Assembly: GCF_025399895.1 (NCBI RefSeq)
Contig: NZ_JAODUA010000014.1
Location: 157,637 to 221,636 of the forward strand
Length of the DNA stretch: 64,000 nucleotides
DNA from: Streptomyces sp. ASQP_92
GTDB lineage: Bacteria > Actinomycetota > Actinomycetes > Streptomycetales > Streptomycetaceae
Direction of reading: 5' to 3'
Positions 1-9,265 of the stretch are shown piece by piece; the stretch's first letter is position 1, and every line of letters starts with the position of its first letter. The translations under genes were made by a program, and so were the position numbers. The notes beneath the pieces were generated by a model. That model saw nothing but the letters and a program-made list of their open reading frames with translations, searched no databases and was not told the DNA's origin.

Positions 1-1
1 G

Positions 2-91
2 GCGATGAAGGCGTTCGACACGGTGCCGCCCCGCCGCACCGCGAAGCCCGGCAGGGAGTCGGAGGGCGCGGAGATGGGGACTCCCCGATGA
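2..91 (+). CDS. C-terminal end of an upstream gene (partial)
   Basis: A reading frame enters from the left edge and stops at a TGA that overlaps the ATG of the sulfite-oxidase-family gene in the form ATGA. Only 29 residues are visible, ending in EMGTPR, so no function can be assigned. The 4-base overlap is typical of translationally coupled Streptomyces genes and suggests this is the real upstream partner of the molybdoprotein. The next gene's frame is also open through these bases, so a longer N-terminus for that gene cannot be excluded. Confidence 0.4.
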   Translation, partial: AMKAFDTVPPRRTAKPGRESEGAEMGTPR

Positions 92-1110
92 CCGCACCGT
101 CCCCGCAGCACCCGTCCACGCCCCCGGTCGCCCCCGGACCCACCGCTCCGCTGACGCCCCCGCCGGGCGACCCCTCCCTGGCCGATCCCGCGCCCGGCCC
201 CGACTTCATCACTCCGGTCGACCGCGTCTTCGTCCGCGCCCACCTGGGTCTGCCGGACATCGACCCGGCCGCGTGGACGCTGGCGGTGGAGGGGCTGGTG
301 GAGCGCCCCCTGTGCCTGGACATGAGAGCGCTTCTCGCCCTCCCCGCGCGCCAAATGACCGCTGTCCACGAGTGTTTCGGCAGCCCCCTGCGTCCCAACA
401 CACCGACACGCGCGGTGACCAACGTGGAGTGGACGGGTCTGCCCCTGGCCGCGCTCCTGGACCGTGCGGCCCCGCTGCCCGCCGCCCGGCACGTGATCTT
501 CCAGGGCGCGGACACGGGCACCTTCCACGGCGAGGACAATCTCGCGTACGTCAAGGACCTTCCCCTGGAGACGGCGCACCGCACCGTGTTTCTGGCCCAC
601 GGCATGAACGGGGAGCCGCTCAGACCCCGGCACGGGTATCCGCTGCGGGCCGTGGCCCCCCGCATGTTCGGCACGAACTCGGTGAAGTGGCTGACCCGGA
701 TCGTCCTCACCGACGAACGCCCGCGGCACATGTTCACCACGACGTTGTACACACGGACTCTGCTGGGCAGTGACGTGCCGCGGCCCGTGCGCGAGGTCGA
801 CGTCAACAGCAAGATCCTCTCCCCCTCGGACGGTACGGAAGTGCGCGGCGGCACTGTGACGTTCAGGGGGCGCGCCTGGTCCACGACGGAAGTCGTCCGT
901 CTCGAACTCTCGGTCGACGGCGGCCCATGGGCACCGGCCGCGCTCGACTCCCTCGGCGCCGAGCCGACCTGGCAGGGCTTCTCCCTGCGTGGCTCGCTGC
1001 CGCCGGGCCCGCACACGGTCCGTTCCCGTGCGACGGACGCGGCGGGTCGCGTGCAGCCGCCGCCCGGCTCCCGCAACTCCGTCCACGAGGTCGCCTTCAC
1101 CGTGCGTTGA
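88..1110 (+). CDS. Sulfite oxidase-family molybdopterin-binding oxidoreductase
   Basis: The 340-residue protein has the two-domain layout of the sulfite oxidase family. Residues about 40-220 form the molybdopterin domain, with the putative molybdenum-ligand cysteine C96 in HECFGSP and the conserved stretch HGYPLRAVAPRMFG (182-195). Residues about 235-338 match the C-terminal Mo-cofactor dimerisation (Ig-like) domain. The first 35 residues are proline-rich and show neither a twin-arginine signal nor a membrane segment, so export is not supported by the sequence. Start at the ATG overlapping the upstream stop. The physiological substrate (sulfite, a sulfoxide or another oxyanion) cannot be told from the sequence. 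Confidence 0.85.
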   Translation: MTAPSPQHPSTPPVAPGPTAPLTPPPGDPSLADPAPGPDFITPVDRVFVRAHLGLPDIDPAAWTLAVEGLVERPLCLDMRALLALPARQMTAVHECFGSPLRPNTPTRAVTNVEWTGLPLAALLDRAAPLPAARHVIFQGADTGTFHGEDNLAYVKDLPLETAHRTVFLAHGMNGEPLRPRHGYPLRAVAPRMFGTNSVKWLTRIVLTDERPRHMFTTTLYTRTLLGSDVPRPVREVDVNSKILSPSDGTEVRGGTVTFRGRAWSTTEVVRLELSVDGGPWAPAALDSLGAEPTWQGFSLRGSLPPGPHTVRSRATDAAGRVQPPPGSRNSVHEVAFTVR

Positions 1111-1237
1111 GCAACCGGGCGGGCCTCACGGCGGCGCGCGCCTTCCGAAGGTCCGGTTGGCGTCGTGGGCTGCCCGGCGCCGCCACGAGCGAGCTGCTTC
1201 CAGCGGACCTTCTGCTTCGTGGAGGCCATGACGTGGT

Positions 1238-1651
1238 TCAGTGTTTGCGGAGGAGGGCCTCCTCGACTGTGGCGTGGGGACGGAAGAGCTCCCTGAGCCC
1301 GGTGGCTTCCAGGATCCGCAGGTGCCACGGCCGGACACAGACCAGAGCCAGGCGGCCATCACGTTCCACAGCCCTGCGCCGCGCCCGGCAGAGCAGGCCG
1401 AGGGCGGAACAGTCGAGGAACTGCACGGGCCGCAGATCCACGATCACCTGAGCCCGGGGCGGGGTGGTGGCGGCGTCGGTGTGCACCTGGACCTTAGGGA
1501 CGGTGCTCAGGTCGATGGTGCCGCGGAGCTCGACCACGGTGACGCCGTGAAGGCGATAAGTGCGCGCGTGCTGGTACGAGTCCGGCGTTATCTCCGGCAA
1601 CGCCATCGAATGGCGCTGCCCTGACGCTGCGTTCGCATCCCGGATGCCCAT
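1238..1651 (-). CDS. STAS-domain anti-sigma factor antagonist
   Basis: A 137-residue protein with a single STAS domain at about residues 30-125. The phosphorylatable-serine loop reads FLDCSALGLL, placing the expected serine at S82. Proteins of this class bind anti-sigma (RsbW/SpoIIAB-like) kinases and release a stress or sporulation sigma factor when unphosphorylated. The ATG at 1651 is chosen because AGGAA lies 7 bases upstream; a later ATG at 1606 (MALPE) has no visible ribosome binding site. No anti-sigma kinase or sigma gene is adjacent, so its partner is elsewhere. Its place in a stress-gene neighbourhood fits a general-stress role. Confidence 0.85.
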   Translation of the reverse strand: MGIRDANAASGQRHSMALPEITPDSYQHARTYRLHGVTVVELRGTIDLSTVPKVQVHTDAATTPPRAQVIVDLRPVQFLDCSALGLLCRARRRAVERDGRLALVCVRPWHLRILEATGLRELFRPHATVEEALLRKH

Positions 1652-2711
1652 GGCGGTTCCTGACGTGGGGCCCCCGCTGGCGGGGGGTCGTGGTCATCGG
1701 ACCGTCACCGGGGGCTGGGGCAACGCTCAACCACCCTAGGAAGTGCGGGAGTTGCAGAAACGTCAACGCGTCTGATCATCCATCCATACGAGTGAAAGCG
1801 GCCCCTTCCTCTTGACACGACCTCGACACCATTCGCCGCGAGCAGAACCAGTGCTCCTCACGGTGAGGGATGAGCCGGGGCGGATGAGCGACGGCCGGGC
1901 CCGGTCGAGTTGGGCATGGGTCGATTGGCCGGAAGCTTCGAGGCGTCGAACGAAGCGGTGTGGGCAGGGTGGTGGATCCGTTCCTGGACCAGGAGCAGGC
2001 GGGACGTGCTGGTGCGGGCGGCGGCCCCCGGGTGGCGCGGCGACAGCAGCGACCGTTCCGGGGTGACCGCGGGTGCGGGTGCGCCAGTCGGTCCCCAGGC
2101 GCTCGCGCCCGGAGCGGTTGCCTCCGGCCAAAGTCGAGCCGGGCAGGGGTCATGCGGGATGCCCGGGAGTAGGTTCGAAGAGCACTCATGGACGCGCCGC
2201 ACAGTGAGCCCATACCCATGGCGAAAGGCCCGAATGGGAGGTGGATCCGGGTCCACAGTGAGTCGTTGGACCCTGCGCGGTATCGACGTGTTGCAGGACG
2301 GCCGCCGCCCGGCCGCGGACGGCGCGGCGGCGGCCTCCTGCGCGAGGAGGTGGGCTCCCCTCCGCACCCTCCTCGCTCCCCCCGTCCTCGACGGCACCCG
2401 GGGTCCGCGGGAATGGCCCCGGCTCGAACTGCCGTGAGGGGACGAAGGGCCGGAGTCGCCGCACACGGGTGCGGCGGCTCCGGCCACCCCGGCCAAGGGG
2501 TGAACGGTGACGCAGGCCCGGGGGCTGGGGGCCAAGAGGCGGTCGGCGCCATCACGCGCCACGGGATTCGCGTACCGCTCGCCCTTGTGTCCACTAGGCA
2601 TCGTAGGCCGGACTCGCCGCGAAGCAACCATGCGAATCCGGCCGCTCCCCACCCGCCGCGAGCGAGATCCCACCGGTTGTCCCGCACCGGTGGAGAAGCC
2701 CCATCGGGGGG
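1652..2711. other. Gene-poor interval of about 1 kb
   Basis: Long open frames exist on both strands, but their translations are arginine/proline-rich low-complexity sequence with no family resemblance, as expected from chance frames in 70-75% GC DNA. I see no convincing gene, RNA or mobile element here. The interval separates the minus-strand STAS gene from the 3' end of the minus-strand universal stress gene, so it must hold the STAS promoter and may hold decayed sequence. Confidence 0.5.
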
Positions 2712-3602
2712 TCATCCACGCGGAACGACGGCGACGGGGCAGCCGGCGTGATGGAGCACGGCGTGCGTCACGGGACCCGTGTGCAGGCCGAGCGGCGCCG
2801 AGTACGGCCGCCGGCCGACGATCAGGAGCCCGGCATCGGACGCCGCGTGCAGGAGCCGCTCCGCGGTGAGGCCCGGAGCGACGGACTCTTTGACGCCGAC
2901 CTCGGCGTACTTCGCCCGCCAGGGCTGGAGGAGTTCCGTGAGCGTGCGTGCCTTCTCCTTCATGCGCTCCGGCTCGCCCGGTGACGCGTACCGCGTCGAG
3001 GCGAATCCGTATGCGTCCGGGCTGTCGTACGCGTGGACGACGTGCAGGTCCGCACGCCTGACCCGGGCGGCTTCGAAGGCGAACTCGATCAGCCCCTGGC
3101 ACGGGCGGTCCAGATCGAGGCCCACGACGACGTCACGGGGCCGGGACCGCGCTTCGACGGCCTCCGGGGGCTCGATCTCCGGCTGCGGTTCGGCCCGCAC
3201 GAGCACGACGGGCCGCTGCGTCCTGGCGATGACGCCCTGCGAGACCCAGCCGAGCAGGAAGCCTGCGAGCCTGCCCAACCCCTGTGATCCGAGGACCAGC
3301 AGTTCCGTCCATCCCGCGGCGGCGAGCAGAGCGGTGAGCGGTTCGCTTGATGCGTGGTCCTGGGTGATGTGCAGCCCGGGATGCAGCTTGCCGGCCCGGT
3401 CGGCCTCCGCGCGCAGGACTCGTCCTTCCCAGTACCGTTCGGCCTCGTTCGCCGCCGCGGACGCGGAGGGCTGTGGTTTCCACGGCCATGCGTGCACCAG
3501 GTGCAGGGGCCGCCCGCGGTGCTGGGCCTCCCGGGCCGCCCAGTCGACGGCGGCGCGGCTCTCCGGAGATCCGTCGACACCTGCGGTCACCGGCCGGATC
3601 AT
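2712..3602 (-). CDS. Tandem universal stress protein (two USP domains)
   Basis: The protein is 296 residues, the usual size of a two-domain UspA protein. The first domain starts at MIRPVTAGVDGSPESR and ends with a nucleotide-binding loop GSQGLGRLAGFLLG; the second runs from RDVVVGLDLDRP to a related loop LGLHTGPVTHAVLHHAG. These are Walker-like ATP-binding elements of the ATP-binding USP class. The ATG at 3602 is preceded by a G-rich ribosome binding site, and residues upstream of it in the same frame lack homology. In actinomycetes such proteins accumulate in hypoxia, stationary phase and dormancy. The phosphoketolase gene upstream on the same strand may be co-transcribed across about 120 bases. 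Confidence 0.92.
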   Translation of the reverse strand: MIRPVTAGVDGSPESRAAVDWAAREAQHRGRPLHLVHAWPWKPQPSASAAANEAERYWEGRVLRAEADRAGKLHPGLHITQDHASSEPLTALLAAAGWTELLVLGSQGLGRLAGFLLGWVSQGVIARTQRPVVLVRAEPQPEIEPPEAVEARSRPRDVVVGLDLDRPCQGLIEFAFEAARVRRADLHVVHAYDSPDAYGFASTRYASPGEPERMKEKARTLTELLQPWRAKYAEVGVKESVAPGLTAERLLHAASDAGLLIVGRRPYSAPLGLHTGPVTHAVLHHAGCPVAVVPRG

Positions 3603-3723
3603 GACCCCGCCCCCCACACTGCCGCGGAGCCCCCCTGTTCCCTGCGCGTGGGGACGAGCCGAGGGGGACAGCCTCCTCGTACGCCCCCCACGCCCTCCTT
3701 CGACGCCGGGACGTCGGCGGCGC

Positions 3724-6102
3724 TCAGTTCCAGGTCCATTCGGCGACTTCGGGGAGATCGGTGCCGTGTTCCCGGATCCAGGCGTGGTGCCGCAGCCGGG
3801 TGTCCGCGAGTTCCTGTCGTATGCTCCCGGCGCGCACCGCCAGGCCCGGGACGCGGTCGATGACGTCCATGGCCAGGCGGTAGCGGTCGAGGTCATTGCG
3901 TACGACCATGTCGAAGGGCGTGGTGGTGGATCCCTCCTCCTTGTAGCCGCGAACGTGGAAATGGGCATGCCCGGTGCGGCGGTAGGCCAGGCGGTGGATC
4001 AGCCACGGGTAGCCGTGATAAGCGAAGACGACCGGTTTGTCGGCGGTGAACAGCGCGTCGAACTCCGCGTCCGCCATGCCGTGAGGATGCTCCTGGGCGG
4101 GGAGCAGCCGGGCCAGGTCCACCACGTTGACGACGCGTACGGCCAGATCCGGTAGGTGGCGGCGGAGCAGCCGTGCGGCGGCCAGCACCTCCAGGGTCGG
4201 CACGTCGCCCGCACAGGCGAGCACGACGTCGGGTTCGCCGCCGGTCTCGGTGCCGGCCCAGTCCCAGATCCCGGCGCCCCGTGCGCAGTGCCCTCGGGCC
4301 TCGTCGAGCGTCAGCCAGTCGAAGCAGGGCTGCTTGCCCGCGACGACCACGTTGACGTAGTCGCGGGAGCGCAGCACGTGGTCCGCCACCACGAGCAGGG
4401 TGTTGGCATCCGGGGGGAGGTAGACCCGCACGACCTCGGGGGACTTGTTGAGCACGTGGTCGATGAAGCCCGGGTCCTGGTGCGAAAAGCCGTTGTTGTC
4501 CTGCCGCCACACATGCGAGGTGAGCAGGTAGTTGAGGGAGGCGATGGGGCGGCGCCACGGAATCCGGCGTGCGGTGCGCAGCCATTTGATGTGCTGGTTG
4601 ACCATCGAGTCCACGATGTGGACGAAGGCTTCGTAGCAGGAGAACACCCCGTGCCGACCGGTGAGGAGATAGCCCTCGAGCCAGCCCTGGCAGGTGTGTT
4701 CGGACAGGATCTCCATCACACGGCCGTGCCGGTCCAGGTTCTCGTCCACCGCCAGCGTCTTCTCCTGCCATGCCTTGCCCGTGGCCCGGTACACGTCCTG
4801 GAGACGGTTGGAGGCCGTCTCGTCCGGGCCGAACAGCCTGAAGTCGCGTCGTCCTGCCGTACGCGCCATGACTGTCTCCAGCAGACCTCCCAGGACCCGG
4901 GTGGGTTCGTGCTGCATCGTGCCCGGCTTGTCGACCGGCACGGCATACCCCTCGAGGGACGGCATGGGGAGGTCGCGTACCAGCAGGCCGCCGTTGGTGT
5001 GCACGCTCGCGCCGAGGCGATGTGCTCCCTCGGGTATGTACTCCAGCACCTGCGCGCGTGGGCGGCCCTGGTCGTCGAAGAGCTCACGCGGCCGGTAGGA
5101 GCGCAGCCACTGTTCCAACTGCTCCAGGTGGCGCGGGTTTTCGCGGACCGCGGCGAGGGGGACTTGATGGGCGCGCCAGGTGCCCTCCACGAGAAGACCG
5201 TCGACCTCGGCCGGGCCGGTCCAGCCCTTGGGCGTGCGCAGAACGATCACCGGCCAGCGGTGGCGTTCGGTGACGCCCTCGCGGCGGGCCCCGTGCTGGA
5301 TGGCCTCGATGCGGCTGACCGCGGCGTCCATGGCTTGCGCCATGGCACCGTGGACGTGGAGCGGGTCGTCGCCCTCGACGTGGAGCGGGTCGTGGCCCAG
5401 CCCACGTAACAGGTCGTCGAGTTCGCCGACGGGGAGTCGGGCGAGTATCGAGGGGTTGGCGATCTTGTACCCGTTGAGGTGAAGGATCGGCAGGACCGCG
5501 CCGTCGTGGACCGGGTCGAGGAACTTGTTGGAGTGCCAGGAGGCTGCCAGCGGCCCGGTCTCGGCCTCCCCGTCACCGATCACGCAGGCGACCAGCAGGT
5601 GTGGATTGTCGAGCGCGGCACCGTAGGCGTGGGAGAGCGAGTAGCCGAGCTCACCGCCCTCGTGAATCGATCCGGGGGTCTGCGGCGCGACATGGCTGGG
5701 CACTCCGCCCGGGAAGGAGAACTGGCGGAACAGCAGCGCCATGCCCTCCGCGTCACGGCTGACATCCGGGTACGTCTGCGAATAGCTGCCCTCCAGCCAG
5801 GAGTTGGCGAGGACGGCCGGCCCCCCGTGGCCGGGCCCCCAGACACAGAGGGCAGCCATGTCGTGGTTCTTGATCACGCGGTTGAGGTGGGTGTGCACGA
5901 GGTTGAGACCGGGCGAAGTACCCCAGTGGCCCAGCAGCCTCGGCTTGATGTGCTCCGGACGGAGCGGCTCGTCGAGCAGCGGGTTGGCCATCAGGTAGAT
6001 CTGGCCGACGGTCAGGTAATTCGCCGCGCGCCAGTGCGCGTCGAGCGCCAACAGCTCCTTGTCGCTCAGGTAGTTGGCTGATTCCTGCTCGCTGTCGGGC
6101 AT
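3724..6102 (-). CDS. xfp: Phosphoketolase (xylulose-5-P/fructose-6-P)
   Basis: A 792-residue thiamine-diphosphate enzyme of full family length, starting MPDSEQESANYLSD. It cleaves xylulose 5-phosphate (and often fructose 6-phosphate) with inorganic phosphate to acetyl phosphate plus glyceraldehyde 3-phosphate or erythrose 4-phosphate. Recognisable elements are HWGTSPGLN (59-67), GPGHGGPA (89-96), the ThDP/Mg motif GDGEAETG (176-183) and the phosphoketolase segment SHQDPGFIDHVLNK in the second half. The ATG at 6102 is chosen because GGAGGA precedes it; the frame stays open further upstream but without homology. Acetyl phosphate production next to a universal stress protein fits a low-oxygen or overflow-carbon role, which is inference. 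Confidence 0.95.
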   Translation of the reverse strand: MPDSEQESANYLSDKELLALDAHWRAANYLTVGQIYLMANPLLDEPLRPEHIKPRLLGHWGTSPGLNLVHTHLNRVIKNHDMAALCVWGPGHGGPAVLANSWLEGSYSQTYPDVSRDAEGMALLFRQFSFPGGVPSHVAPQTPGSIHEGGELGYSLSHAYGAALDNPHLLVACVIGDGEAETGPLAASWHSNKFLDPVHDGAVLPILHLNGYKIANPSILARLPVGELDDLLRGLGHDPLHVEGDDPLHVHGAMAQAMDAAVSRIEAIQHGARREGVTERHRWPVIVLRTPKGWTGPAEVDGLLVEGTWRAHQVPLAAVRENPRHLEQLEQWLRSYRPRELFDDQGRPRAQVLEYIPEGAHRLGASVHTNGGLLVRDLPMPSLEGYAVPVDKPGTMQHEPTRVLGGLLETVMARTAGRRDFRLFGPDETASNRLQDVYRATGKAWQEKTLAVDENLDRHGRVMEILSEHTCQGWLEGYLLTGRHGVFSCYEAFVHIVDSMVNQHIKWLRTARRIPWRRPIASLNYLLTSHVWRQDNNGFSHQDPGFIDHVLNKSPEVVRVYLPPDANTLLVVADHVLRSRDYVNVVVAGKQPCFDWLTLDEARGHCARGAGIWDWAGTETGGEPDVVLACAGDVPTLEVLAAARLLRRHLPDLAVRVVNVVDLARLLPAQEHPHGMADAEFDALFTADKPVVFAYHGYPWLIHRLAYRRTGHAHFHVRGYKEEGSTTTPFDMVVRNDLDRYRLAMDVIDRVPGLAVRAGSIRQELADTRLRHHAWIREHGTDLPEVAEWTWN

Positions 6103-6650
6103 GTCCTGGTTCCTCCATCTGTGGCCGCCTGGAGTGGTGAAGCGGTGCTGAACGGGCGGCCGGGCGCACCAGCAGACGATGGTGCCGTGGGAGCGGTGGG
6201 CCCGGGGTGGGGCGGGAGCGGGTAGTGGCGCGCTCGCCGGCATCGCTCCGGGCCGTGTGACCGGCCACATTGGCGACCAGTGCGTCGAAGAAGCGCGGGA
6301 GGCAGCGGCTGGAAGCCCCGCGTGTCGGCCGGCGAGGTGAACGGGAGCGGAGCGCGGTCCGGACGAGCGGTCCCGCGGGCGGCCGGGGTCAGGCCGGCCC
6401 GGCACGCGCATCGACGCATCGGCCACCTCCCGGAGCGGAATCACGCGGTTGCAGCCGGGTCCGGGGCCACTCGACAGCCTAGCTCTGCCCCTTGATTACC
6501 GGCACCGTCAGTATCGGCCTGGTGCCTGCCGGTGCTACCCGTGCTGCCCAGTGAACACGGCCGGCGTCGGCGCGCCGCGGAGCCCCCGAGGGCCCTGCTC
6601 CGTGCCCCTGTCGGCCCGCGGCCCCCTCGGAAAGCTCGGTCCGGGCTTGG
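6103..6650. other. Intergenic, about 550 bases
   Basis: Contains the upstream region of the phosphoketolase gene and the downstream region of the small membrane-protein gene, both on the minus strand. No conserved reading frame was recognised on either strand. No strong hairpin was identified by eye. Confidence 0.5.
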
Positions 6651-6818
6651 TCAGCGCACCCGGCCCCGCCCGGAGTGGCGCCATCGCAACGCGAGATGAA
6701 CCAACGCGCCGGCGAACAGCACGATCGCGATGAACAGCAGATACAGCAGCCCATGGGCCAGCACGCCGATGAAGCCGAGCACGATCGCAGCGATGACCAG
6801 GAGCAGGAAGAAGACCAT
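6651..6818 (-). CDS. Small hydrophobic membrane protein (55 aa)
   Basis: A 55-residue protein starting MVFFLLLVIAAIVLG. It is almost entirely hydrophobic up to residue 42, with two probable transmembrane helices (about 2-18 and 22-42), followed by a short basic tail. It lies 32 bases downstream of the PRC-barrel gene on the same strand, so the two probably form an operon. Small hydrophobic proteins of this kind are common in Streptomyces stress loci, but none has a function I can assign. The start is supported by a GA-rich stretch shortly upstream. Confidence 0.6.
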   Translation of the reverse strand: MVFFLLLVIAAIVLGFIGVLAHGLLYLLFIAIVLFAGALVHLALRWRHSGRGRVR

Positions 6819-6850
6819 GACGCCGACGCCTCCTCGGCCGATTCCGGGCG

Positions 6851-7207
6851 CTAGCGACGGCCGAGCTGCCGCTCGCCGCCGGCACCGGGTTGGTAGGCCA
6901 TGCCGTAGTGGGCGAACACCGCCGCTTCGTCCTCGGCGGGCAACACGTCGTCCGTGCCGATCGCCGGGCACTTCTTCACGAGCGCCTTTGCGTAGGCGAC
7001 CTTCACATAGCCCGGTCCCACGATCGCGCCGTCCAGGGGTACGAAGACCAGGCGGTGGCGCGTGGGCAGACCGATCTGGACCGTGGCCATCGCCGGTTCA
7101 TCGGTACGCGTGTCCACATAGACCGCCTCCAACGAGCCGATCCCGTGCCCGTCCGGGTCCATGACGGCCTGTGTACGCCACTCGCGGATATCCGCGGCCT
7201 TGATCAT
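6851..7207 (-). CDS. PRC-barrel domain protein
   Basis: A 118-residue protein beginning MIKAADIREWR. Residues about 3-80 match the PRC-barrel beta-barrel: a short N-terminal strand, a GIGSLEAVYVD element, and the LVFVPLDGAIVGPGYVKV strand pair. The remaining 35 residues form an acidic, probably helical tail typical of actinobacterial stand-alone PRC-barrel proteins. The ATG at 7207 directly follows a GGGTAAGG ribosome binding site. It precedes the 55-residue membrane protein in a likely two-gene operon. A second PRC-barrel gene, disrupted by a stop codon, lies at 8903-9265. Biochemical role unknown; members occur as modules binding RNA or protein partners. Confidence 0.85.
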   Translation of the reverse strand: MIKAADIREWRTQAVMDPDGHGIGSLEAVYVDTRTDEPAMATVQIGLPTRHRLVFVPLDGAIVGPGYVKVAYAKALVKKCPAIGTDDVLPAEDEAAVFAHYGMAYQPGAGGERQLGRR

Positions 7208-7485
7208 CCTTACCCCATCTGTTGCCACAACGGTGACTCCGGGTTCACTTCTCAAGTCTGCGCGCACTCGTCCTTCAGCACCACAGGGCTCCCAATCCAG
7301 CGGAAACGTCCTCCCGGCCGTCGCACCGCCGGAACCGTCGGGGCGAGGGCAGGCCGTGAGCACCGGGACTCCCTCCCGCGTCGGATGTCCGGCGCGTCAT
7401 CGAACCGCTGGGAGGCGGGGCGGCCAGGCACCCGTGCCGCGGCTGGACCCCCGTGGTGCCCCAAGGGAAGCGTCCGGCCGGATTG

Positions 7486-7914
7486 TCAGGGGGCCAGCAT
7501 GCGGACCGTGAGCTCCCGGTACTCCTGGAGGGCGATGCGCAGTGCCTCGCTCTCGACTCGGTTCTCCTGCCTTTGCCAGTTCGCGCGCAAGGTGCCCTGC
7601 TGGCGTGCCGCGAGAGCGTTCGTCAGGCAGGTAACCATGTCGGCGAGCGCGTTGTCGGCCGCCTCCACGGCCCGATGCGGGGTGTCGACGAAGTTGTCGA
7701 CGGCCCGCTGGAGACGAGTGGCCAGCTCCTCCCGTTCATCCGCCGAGAGGAGTCGGTGTTCCGTCACCTGGGTGCGTAGCGCGTTGGCGGATCCGGTGCG
7801 CCCGTCTCCTGGAGCCTGGGCCGGCTCGGTTCCGGTTGTCTGTGACGCGCGGCGTGTGGTGCGGTCCGAAGGATCAGCCTTGGGCTGCCGTGCGCGTTCG
7901 GAGTCGTACAGCAT
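7486..7914 (-). CDS. Conserved hypothetical protein (142 aa)
   Basis: A 142-residue protein starting MLYDSERARQPKAD. The first 50 residues are polar and probably disordered. Residues about 55-140 are predicted helical, with the pattern FVDTPHRAVEAADNAL followed later by LRIALQEYRELTVRML. From memory this FVDxP...AVxxAD...LRxALxxYR pattern recurs in small Streptomyces proteins of unknown function. No signal peptide or membrane segment is present. It stands alone, with about 280 bases before the PRC-barrel gene downstream. The ATG at 7914 is preferred because the frame upstream of it is basic, low-complexity sequence. Confidence 0.65.
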   Translation of the reverse strand: MLYDSERARQPKADPSDRTTRRASQTTGTEPAQAPGDGRTGSANALRTQVTEHRLLSADEREELATRLQRAVDNFVDTPHRAVEAADNALADMVTCLTNALAARQQGTLRANWQRQENRVESEALRIALQEYRELTVRMLAP

Positions 7915-8902
7915 TACGTGCCACTTTCCTCTGTTTGGTGTCAGCCGTCGATGGTGCACATGGGGCCGGAGCCGCCGGCCGCGGGGCGAACGGTGTCGGG
8001 CCCGAGTCGACGGGCCACCGGCCGAGCGTACGGGGAGGATACGCCGGGCCCCGACCATGAACCGCCGCCGAATCCCCGACTCGGGCGACGTCTTGGCGCT
8101 CACAGGCCGCGACAGCGGTCGCTCCACAAGATCAGGGTCCCCGCCGCGTGGCAGGGCCGCGACTCCTGTTGTCCGCAGGGTCCAGGCGAAACAGAACGGA
8201 GGCACGCCGTCCGGATGATCCGGGAAGTCATGGCCTCACGCCGTACCTGGCAGTCAACTCCCCGTGCTCCGCCCTGTCAACGCGACCGCGATACGGCCGG
8301 GTTCGCGGGTCGGGGCAGGGACGAGACGAAGCGGGCTCGGTGGCCTCTTCCTTGCGCGGCGGCTCAGCGGGGCCATTGACAGGACATCGGGAGCGGCGTT
8401 GAGTGACGGACAGGGCACTGGGCCGTGACGTTCCGGGATTGCCGGGAGTCTCCTCCCACCCCTCGCTTCGCCAAGACCCCGCGAAACGCAGAGCGCACTC
8501 CTGCGAAGCGGAGGTCCGCCCGTGTTTCCGTGGTTCGTACCGCATCAGCCACCGGCGGCCACCGCAGGTCCGTCCACCACCACGGGACGGGCGGCGTACG
8601 CCGAGAGACTTCTCCCGGCGCCTCACCCGCACGAGCAGAGGGACCGTCACCCCCTTCGCCGTCAACTCGGCAAGGGCGCCCAGCCGTTGGCTGGATGGCC
8701 GAGGGAAGGCACGGGCCGAGCCATCGACGACAGGCGGCTCCAGGGGATGGGCCGCCGTCGATAGGCCGGGGCCGACCGGGAACGAGTCGGCGAGAAGAAG
8801 ACCAAGGAAATCTTCGGACCCGAAATTCAACTCGCTTCGCAGGAACCGTAGTTGAGGGTCCCTACAAGGACCCTCCCGCCCCCGACGAGAAGGAGCACTT
8901 CC
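7915..8902. other. Interval of about 1 kb without a convincing gene
   Basis: Several frames are open on both strands, but their translations look like chance high-GC frames. Near the right end, a short plus-strand stretch reads KKTKEIFGPEIQLASQEP and then stops (about 8790-8850). It looks more protein-like than its surroundings and could be the tail of a decayed gene, but I cannot assign it. A perfect inverted repeat follows at 8854-8875. Confidence 0.35.
8854..8875 (+). promoter_or_regulatory. 8-bp inverted repeat upstream of the broken PRC-barrel gene
   Basis: GAGGGTCC and GGACCCTC are perfect complements separated by a 6-base loop. The repeat ends 27 bases before the GTG start of the PRC-barrel gene and just before its AAGGAG ribosome binding site. 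It could be an operator or a 5'-UTR hairpin, or the terminator of the vanished gene to its left. Confidence 0.4.
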
Positions 8903-9265
8903 GTGAACGAGAACGTGTGGGCGTACCGGCCCGTGACCGCGCACCAGGCGGGCATGGACCTGACCTGATACAAGGTCGAGGCGAGTGACGGCAGCATCGG
9001 CAAGGTCGACAAACACTCCGAGGACGTCGACGCCGCGTACATCGTCGTCGACACCGCACCATGGATCTTCGGCAAGCAGGTCCTCCTGCCGGCCGGCGTC
9101 GTGGCGCGCGTCGACCCCACGCAGAAGAAGATCTACGTAGACCGCACCAAGGACCAGATCAAGAACGCACCCGAGTTCGACAAGGAAAAACACCTCGGCA
9201 ACCCCGACTACCACCAGCAGGTGGGCACCTACTACGCGCACCCGCGTCCGCGCCCGATGATGTAG
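8903..9265 (+). pseudogene. PRC-barrel protein gene with in-frame TGA at codon 22
   Basis: From the GTG at 8903, preceded by AAGGAG, the frame reads VNENVWAYRPVTAHQAG and then MDLT, followed by TGA at 8966-8968. It continues without further stops as YKVEASDGSIGKVDKHSE and on to a TAG at 9263. The 98 residues after the TGA are a full PRC-barrel domain, including IVVDTAPWIFGKQVLLPAG and a basic/acidic tail. Related proteins, from memory, have LTGYKVE at this point, so one GGA to TGA change (glycine 22) explains the interruption. No ATG or well-placed GTG follows the stop to restart the domain. This may be a recent nonsense mutation, a sequencing error, or TGA readthrough. Confidence 0.75.

Noticed and set aside
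1776..3102. Overlapping 303- and 414-codon minus-strand frames downstream of the USP gene
   Set aside because: Proline/arginine-rich; they run out of phase into the real USP gene.
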